In this document: piece by piece, positions 24,310 to 27,464 of the stretch
How positions within the stretch are numbered: position 1 is the first letter of the stretch
Layout of the letters: every line of letters starts with the position of its first letter
The notes under the pieces: generated by a model
The model's database searches: none
The model's input: the letters and a program-made list of their open reading frames with translations, nothing else
Told to the model about the DNA's origin: nothing
Source: DATLAN01 sp035527455
GTDB lineage: Bacteria; Planctomycetota; Planctomycetia; Pirellulales; Thermoguttaceae
DNA: 27,464 nt
Reading direction: 5' to 3'
NCBI GenBank assembly: GCA_035527455.1
Contig: DATLAN010000503.1
Location: forward strand, 1-27,464
Program-made: the position numbers and the translations under genes

Positions 24310-24565
24310 AAGACAAGCTCTTTTCCGTGGCCACGACGCATTGTCCCCGTCGGCATCGCTTGATCGCCATGCTTTCGACGTCCGTTCCGCTCATCCAGGC
24401 GCCGGTTCTCGAAGGCGGTGAATCCGCCGGAGAATCTCGCGAAACAGCTTACTTGGCACGGCCACTTCCGCCATCTGGAAGATGACGTATCTCGCGTGCG
24501 AAACAACCTTCGCGCCTATCTTGATCAGCTTCTCCCGCAGCGTTGTCAGCGACCAGCACTTCCCG
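24310..24565 (-). mobile_element. IS1380-type transposase gene relic, 3' end (copy 2)
   Basis: The minus-strand frame ending with TGA at 24391 reads WSLTTLREKLIKIGAKVVSH, ARYVIFQMAEVAVPSKLF and REILRRIHRLREPAPG. It closely matches copy 1 at 22606-22788 and is also cut at nearly the same point, at GTCAGCGACCAGCACTTCCC. It then joins repeat R2 through TCTAAACCGGAGCG. Inactive remnant. Confidence 0.65.
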
Positions 24566-24585
24566 GACTCTAAACCGGAGCGTCC

Positions 24586-24704
24586 CGCGCGCAGCGCATT
24601 TGCGGCGCGCAGATTACCCCGTACGCCATCACCTGTCAGCCACTCTGCGCTCTACGTTTCGAAGAGGGTTACGTCTGGGACCCCGGACGCGATTCTGCTG
24701 TAAA
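24586..24704. repeat. ~120-bp dispersed repeat R2, copy b
   Basis: Second copy of 19781-19899, same orientation, about 90% alike by eye, ending GATTCTGCTGTAAACC. It follows directly on the IS1380 relic. The following 24705-24840 shows no gene. Confidence 0.8.
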
Positions 24705-24842
24705 CCACTTTGGCCGGGGGACGGGGAGAGTCTGAGAGGTTCGGCAAGTTCGAGAAACACTCCCGGGCGCCCGAGCGCACCACTCTTCGAAACAGAGAGC
24801 GCGGGCTACCCCAAAACCCCAGAAATCTGGACCAGAAACGCG

Positions 24843-24866
24843 AAAAAACCGAGGCTCTCACCTCGG
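24843..24866 (-). terminator. Rho-independent terminator after the tRNA-Asn remnant
   Basis: On the minus strand CCGAGG-TGAGAG-CCTCGG is followed by TTTTTT. It lies ~50 bp beyond the CCA end of the tRNA remnant, where a tRNA transcript would end. Confidence 0.7.
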
Positions 24867-24891
24867 GGCTCTCTGTTAACCGGAGCGACCT

Positions 24892-24907
24892 CGGGAGTTC
24901 GCTCCCG
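24892..24907. other. 6-bp hairpin between tRNA remnant and terminator
   Basis: CGGGAG-TTCG-CTCCCG, a perfect stem with a tetraloop. It may help 3' processing or termination of the former tRNA transcript. Confidence 0.4.
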
Positions 24908-24913
24908 TTTGTC

Positions 24914-24960
24914 TGGCTCCCCGGGCAGGACTCGAACCTGCGCCCTTCCGGTTAACAGCC
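24914..24960 (-). pseudogene. tRNA-Asn 3' half (anticodon GTT), 5' half missing
   Basis: On the minus strand: GGCTGTTAACCGGA (anticodon loop CTGTTAA with GTT, 3' side of the anticodon stem CCGGA), a variable loop AGGGC, T-arm GCAGG-TTCGAGT-CCTGC, 3' acceptor strand CCGGGGA, discriminator G and encoded CCA. The sequence before the anticodon loop (AGGCGCCTGGG) cannot form the anticodon stem, D-arm or the TCCCCGG acceptor strand. An integration scar at a tRNA gene is the usual source of such 3' halves. Confidence 0.7.
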
Positions 24961-25293
24961 CCAGGCGCCTGGAAAGGAACTATTGAGCCCTGCATTCACA
25001 ATGGAACACCTGCCCACGCCGGACGGCCGGAATCCGGCTATTGTGGCCGAGAATTCCGTGCGTGAGGCATCGCCCGTTCCTTTGGCTCGGCAGGGCTCAA
25101 TAATGCTCTCGTGTTCGGAAGAGCTTCAGTTCAGTCCGGAATGTTTAGAGCAAGAACGGTCTTTCAAACCGGTCGCCCTGTCCCACAACGTAAGGCAGAA
25201 GTCGGCTTTACGAATCAGCCAAGAAACGGTGGGCGTCCCACTGGGCGTCCTGGCCTGGTCGTTCACCACAGATAGCCTTCCGTCAGGCAGGAC

Positions 25294-25635
25294 CTAAGCC
25301 CGGTTACTCCCGAGCCTGATTCTACGGCGTTCTTGGCTGGGCTGCCAACTCTTGTGCCGAACGTGCCGGCTAGCACCCCTTCTCGCATAGGCGGTCGTTA
25401 GGATCTCCCCATGTCCCTCTCGCTTCAGGGCCATCACGACCCACCGTTTTGCCCTCTCCGCGATCTTGGTGCCCTGAAGATAGCTGGGCAGCGATTTCTC
25501 GCGTACGATGTACCATATGGCGCCGGCGCCGCATTCAATGTCGCCGAAGTGCACAATGAACTGCAGGACTTCGTTCTTCAAGCCCCGCTGTTGCTGGCGC
25601 TTGACGAGGTGGGGATGCTTCGGAATCTCTGTCAT
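25294..25635 (-). CDS. DUF4258-like small protein
   Basis: A 113-aa protein with an excellent ribosome-binding site (AAAGGAG, 8 nt before the ATG). The pattern HPHLVKRQQQRGLKNEVLQFIVHFG ... ILTTAYARR fits the DUF4258-like family, in which an (R)xQQRG helix is followed by a beta-sheet core ending in an IxTxY strand. This fold is related to RelE/BrnT-type toxins, so an RNase-like role is possible, but no antitoxin gene is next to it. The last ~25 residues are basic and look non-conserved. It stands alone between the tRNA remnant and the anti-sigma-like gene; the 298 bp upstream (25636-25933) hold nothing I can support. Confidence 0.7.
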   Translation of the reverse strand: MTEIPKHPHLVKRQQQRGLKNEVLQFIVHFGDIECGAGAIWYIVREKSLPSYLQGTKIAERAKRWVVMALKREGHGEILTTAYARRGASRHVRHKSWQPSQERRRIRLGSNRA

Positions 25636-25933
25636 CGAACGGCTCCTTTAGTTCACGATTCGCTGGCTCGCTTCCAATGAGGTATTCAGCGGCCGGCCCT
25701 TGATGTCGCAGGTTTTTTGTTTTCTCTTGGCGGAGATTTCCCAGAGGTTCTGTCCGGGGAAACAGCGGGCCGAATCTGAAGCGGACAGGGGTGGCGTGTA
25801 GCGACGCGCTCAAGAGGCCGGCCTATGGAGGCTGGCCAGAGGGGGAGTTCGGCTCCGGGCGCTTGTCAAGCGTGCTTGGACCCGGCGCCGCACGCGCGGC
25901 GAGCCGACGGGCCGACGGGTACTTGCTCTGGCT

Positions 25934-26977
25934 TCAACTCCCAGGGCCGGACAGCCGCCTCCAGGCCCGCGAGGCGGCGGACCGGACGGTCTCGTCCGGG
26001 TCGGTTTTGAGGGCCGCAATGGCGTCGAGGCGGCCGGTGGCCCCGCTTTCGGCCAATAGGTCGACGGCCGAGCGGCGGACCGATGGGTCGGCGTGTGCAA
26101 GCAGCCCGACGAGGGCCTCGACCACCGCGGCCTTTCCGGCCGCTCGGAGCATGCGCTGGGCATCAAGGACCTCGACCGAGGCGACCAAAGCCCGCCGTTC
26201 CGGCGTACAAGCGAGAACCTCTTCGGGGCTCAGCACGCAACTTCCCCGGCCGTTTCTGAGCGGGATGAGGCGCGTCAGACGCACCTCCTCACCTTCGGCA
26301 AGGACCAGCCTGACGATGCTGTCGGCGTATTGGCTCCCTTCTTCGCCGGCCCCGACGGTCAACCGCACTTCGTCGCCAAACTGGACCAGTTCGACCTGCA
26401 GAGGCGAGTCGCGGGTGTCGAGGTCCTGCCGCCGAAGACCCTTGCCCGTCCCAGCGGCCAGGCGCCGTTGTTGCTGCGCCTGGGGGACAAAACACGGTAG
26501 GCTGACGGCTTCTGGGAACTTGTAGACCATTTGAACCGATTCCTCGGCCCATGCCGCGATCGACGGCTCGTCCGCCGCGGCTGCGCAGACAACCGGAATG
26601 GCCTCCGTCGCAACGGCGAACCGGCGGTCGTCGGGTCCCGGCTGTTCGGCCACCGGGGATGCCGGCGCGGTTTTTTGCAGTTCATGCAGGTCCGCTGCAC
26701 AGCGGACACAGGTCTTCAGGTGCGCTTCGATGCGCTGCCCTTCAGGGACGTCAAGTTCTCCCGCCTCGTACCGGGCAAGTTCCGCGCCGCTGGGGCAATC
26801 CTCCCGGGTTTCTTCAGCGAAGACACGGTCGAGGGCACGGTAAACGGTCAGGGTCTGTTGAAGCGTCTCCCGGCAGGCTGGACACTGCCGCACGTGCGCG
26901 ACGGCCTCCGCCCTGGCCGGTTCGTCCAAGAAGCCCGTCACCAGGGCTTCCATGGTTTCATCGTCGAGGCAGGTCAT
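25934..26977 (-). CDS. Double zinc-finger anti-sigma-like protein with HEAT-like C-terminus
   Basis: A 347-aa protein with two HxxxCxxC zinc-binding anti-sigma (zf-HC2) motifs: His28-Cys32-Cys35 (HVRQCPAC) and His86-Cys90-Cys93 (HLKTCVRC). No transmembrane helix is visible, so it is probably cytoplasmic, unlike most anti-sigma factors. The middle (~110-275) has a beta-rich region (LQVELVQFGDEVRLTVGAGEEG) of unknown type. Residues ~280-345 look like HEAT repeats (VVEALVGLLAHADPSVRRSAVDLLAESGATGRLDAIAALK, then DPDETVRSAASRAWRRL). AAAGGAG lies ~7 nt upstream of the ATG. It starts 147 bp after the stop of the upstream partial gene, which could encode its partner sigma factor. A role in transcription control by protein-protein contact is inferred. 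Confidence 0.78.
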   Translation of the reverse strand: MTCLDDETMEALVTGFLDEPARAEAVAHVRQCPACRETLQQTLTVYRALDRVFAEETREDCPSGAELARYEAGELDVPEGQRIEAHLKTCVRCAADLHELQKTAPASPVAEQPGPDDRRFAVATEAIPVVCAAAADEPSIAAWAEESVQMVYKFPEAVSLPCFVPQAQQQRRLAAGTGKGLRRQDLDTRDSPLQVELVQFGDEVRLTVGAGEEGSQYADSIVRLVLAEGEEVRLTRLIPLRNGRGSCVLSPEEVLACTPERRALVASVEVLDAQRMLRAAGKAAVVEALVGLLAHADPSVRRSAVDLLAESGATGRLDAIAALKTDPDETVRSAASRAWRRLSGPGS

Positions 26978-27124
26978 CCTGACTCCTTTGCCTGCGCCGG
27001 CCCACGAACCTGTTCGGCTCGGATTTCGCTGATTCCGCGTGCCTCTCGACCCGGGGGTCCCAGAGGCGCTTTCGGCCGTCTACAGGGGTATTCAGCGCCG
27101 CGGCGGAAAGCGTCGCAGAAAACT

Positions 27125-27464
27125 TCAGGTCTTTTCTCGCCGGGCGTGGATGTAATCGGCGATCCGCCCGCGGTTTCGTCTCCAGGTATCGCGCCAGCCG
27201 GTGGCCTTCTTTTTGAAGCCCATCGCAGCAAGGACCTCGGCCTTCTCGTCAAACCGCTTCGGGCCGCTGTAGAGCATCAGCCGCAACAGGGCCTGACAAT
27301 CCGGCTTCTCACGCTCGAGGGCTTGGCGGAACACCTGCAGATCCTGCTCGGAGTACCCGCCACGGTCCTGCCACGGCCGGGAACCTGTATCGAGGATGTC
27401 CACGAGGTCCTCCCCGTGCCCCTCGATGCGAGGCGATTCGAAGTCGGTGGCCGACCTGGCCTCT
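27125..27464 (-). CDS. C-terminus of an unrecognised protein, possibly a sigma-like regulator (5' end outside window)
   Basis: The frame is open from the window edge to TGA at 27125, giving 112 visible residues; the internal GTG at 27403 is not a likely start because the frame continues upstream (EARSATDFESPRIEGHGEDL). The end is helical and basic (FDEKAEVLAAMGFKKKATGWRDTWRRNRGRIADYI), which would fit a DNA-binding helix-turn-helix such as sigma region 4, but I see no diagnostic motif. The idea of a sigma factor rests mainly on its place just upstream of a zf-HC2 protein. Confidence 0.5.
   Translation of the reverse strand, partial: EARSATDFESPRIEGHGEDLVDILDTGSRPWQDRGGYSEQDLQVFRQALEREKPDCQALLRLMLYSGPKRFDEKAEVLAAMGFKKKATGWRDTWRRNRGRIADYIHARREKT

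Noticed and set aside
24710..24955. Plus-strand small protein ending WLPGQDSNLRPSG
   Set aside because: This ending is the well-known false translation of the complement of a tRNA 3' end; here it comes from the tRNA-Asn remnant.
24983..25297. Plus-strand frame of 104 codons between the tRNA remnant and the DUF4258-like gene
   Set aside because: Has a TTG start, no ribosome-binding site, no recognisable motif, and spans the 13-bp inverted repeat.
1..27464. CRISPR arrays, rRNA genes or intact tRNA genes
   Set aside because: No regularly spaced direct repeats and no rRNA-like sequence seen; the only tRNA sequence is the broken tRNA-Asn.

Overview
The window comes from a GC-rich bacterium, most likely of the Planctomycetota or a close PVC relative. 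This is inferred from many large secreted catabolic proteins with signal peptides, a secreted methyltransferase/PQQ-propeller fusion carrying a DEWTHYLHGPDNNAV-type linker, a GH117-like enzyme, HEAT-repeat zinc-finger anti-sigma-like proteins, and intergenic space full of GC-rich hairpin repeats. No marker gene fixes the taxonomy.

Layout. From about 1 to 24.1 kb there is a cluster of exported carbohydrate-active and related proteins, almost all on the minus strand. In transcription order (right to left) it holds an alginate-lyase-superfamily protein (24105-22912), a GH67-type alpha-glucuronidase-family protein (22296-20128), a GH117-like hydrolase (19280-17886), a 1110-aa LamG protein with a GH42-like middle (17846-14514), a small membrane protein (14063-13794), a GH29 alpha-L-fucosidase with a C-terminal F5/8-like module (13809-11971), the methyltransferase/PQQ-propeller fusion (11926-8747) and a neutral-ceramidase-family protein (8281-6812). 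A plus-strand beta-helix protein (4787-6496) converges on the ceramidase. At the left edge are two tandem paralogous beta-helix proteins separated by a small secreted protein; the second runs off the window. Together these look like a dispersed locus for breaking down a uronate-, fucose- and possibly anhydrosugar-containing glycan. No transporter, sulfatase or SusC/D pair is visible.

The intergenic DNA is full of relics and repeats: a ~330-bp repeat in two copies, a ~120-bp repeat in two copies, five same-orientation copies of a C-rich/G-rich hairpin unit, and a hairpin sequence (core TGGATAGCCTCC, then a palindrome) that lies upstream of four of the exported-enzyme genes. Relics include the N-terminus of an IS110-family transposase with its upstream hairpin, two 3' ends of IS1380-type transposase genes, and a ~38-codon reverse transcriptase scrap with the YADD box (22792-22905).

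At 24.84-24.96 kb the 3' half of a tRNA-Asn plus its terminator survives without the 5' half, which suggests an old integration or recombination point at the right border of the cluster. Beyond it the content changes: a DUF4258-like small protein (25635-25294), a cytoplasmic protein with two zinc-finger anti-sigma motifs and a HEAT-like tail (26977-25934), and the C-terminus of an upstream gene (27464-27125) that could be its sigma-type partner. All functions are read from sequence motifs by eye; no database search was run.
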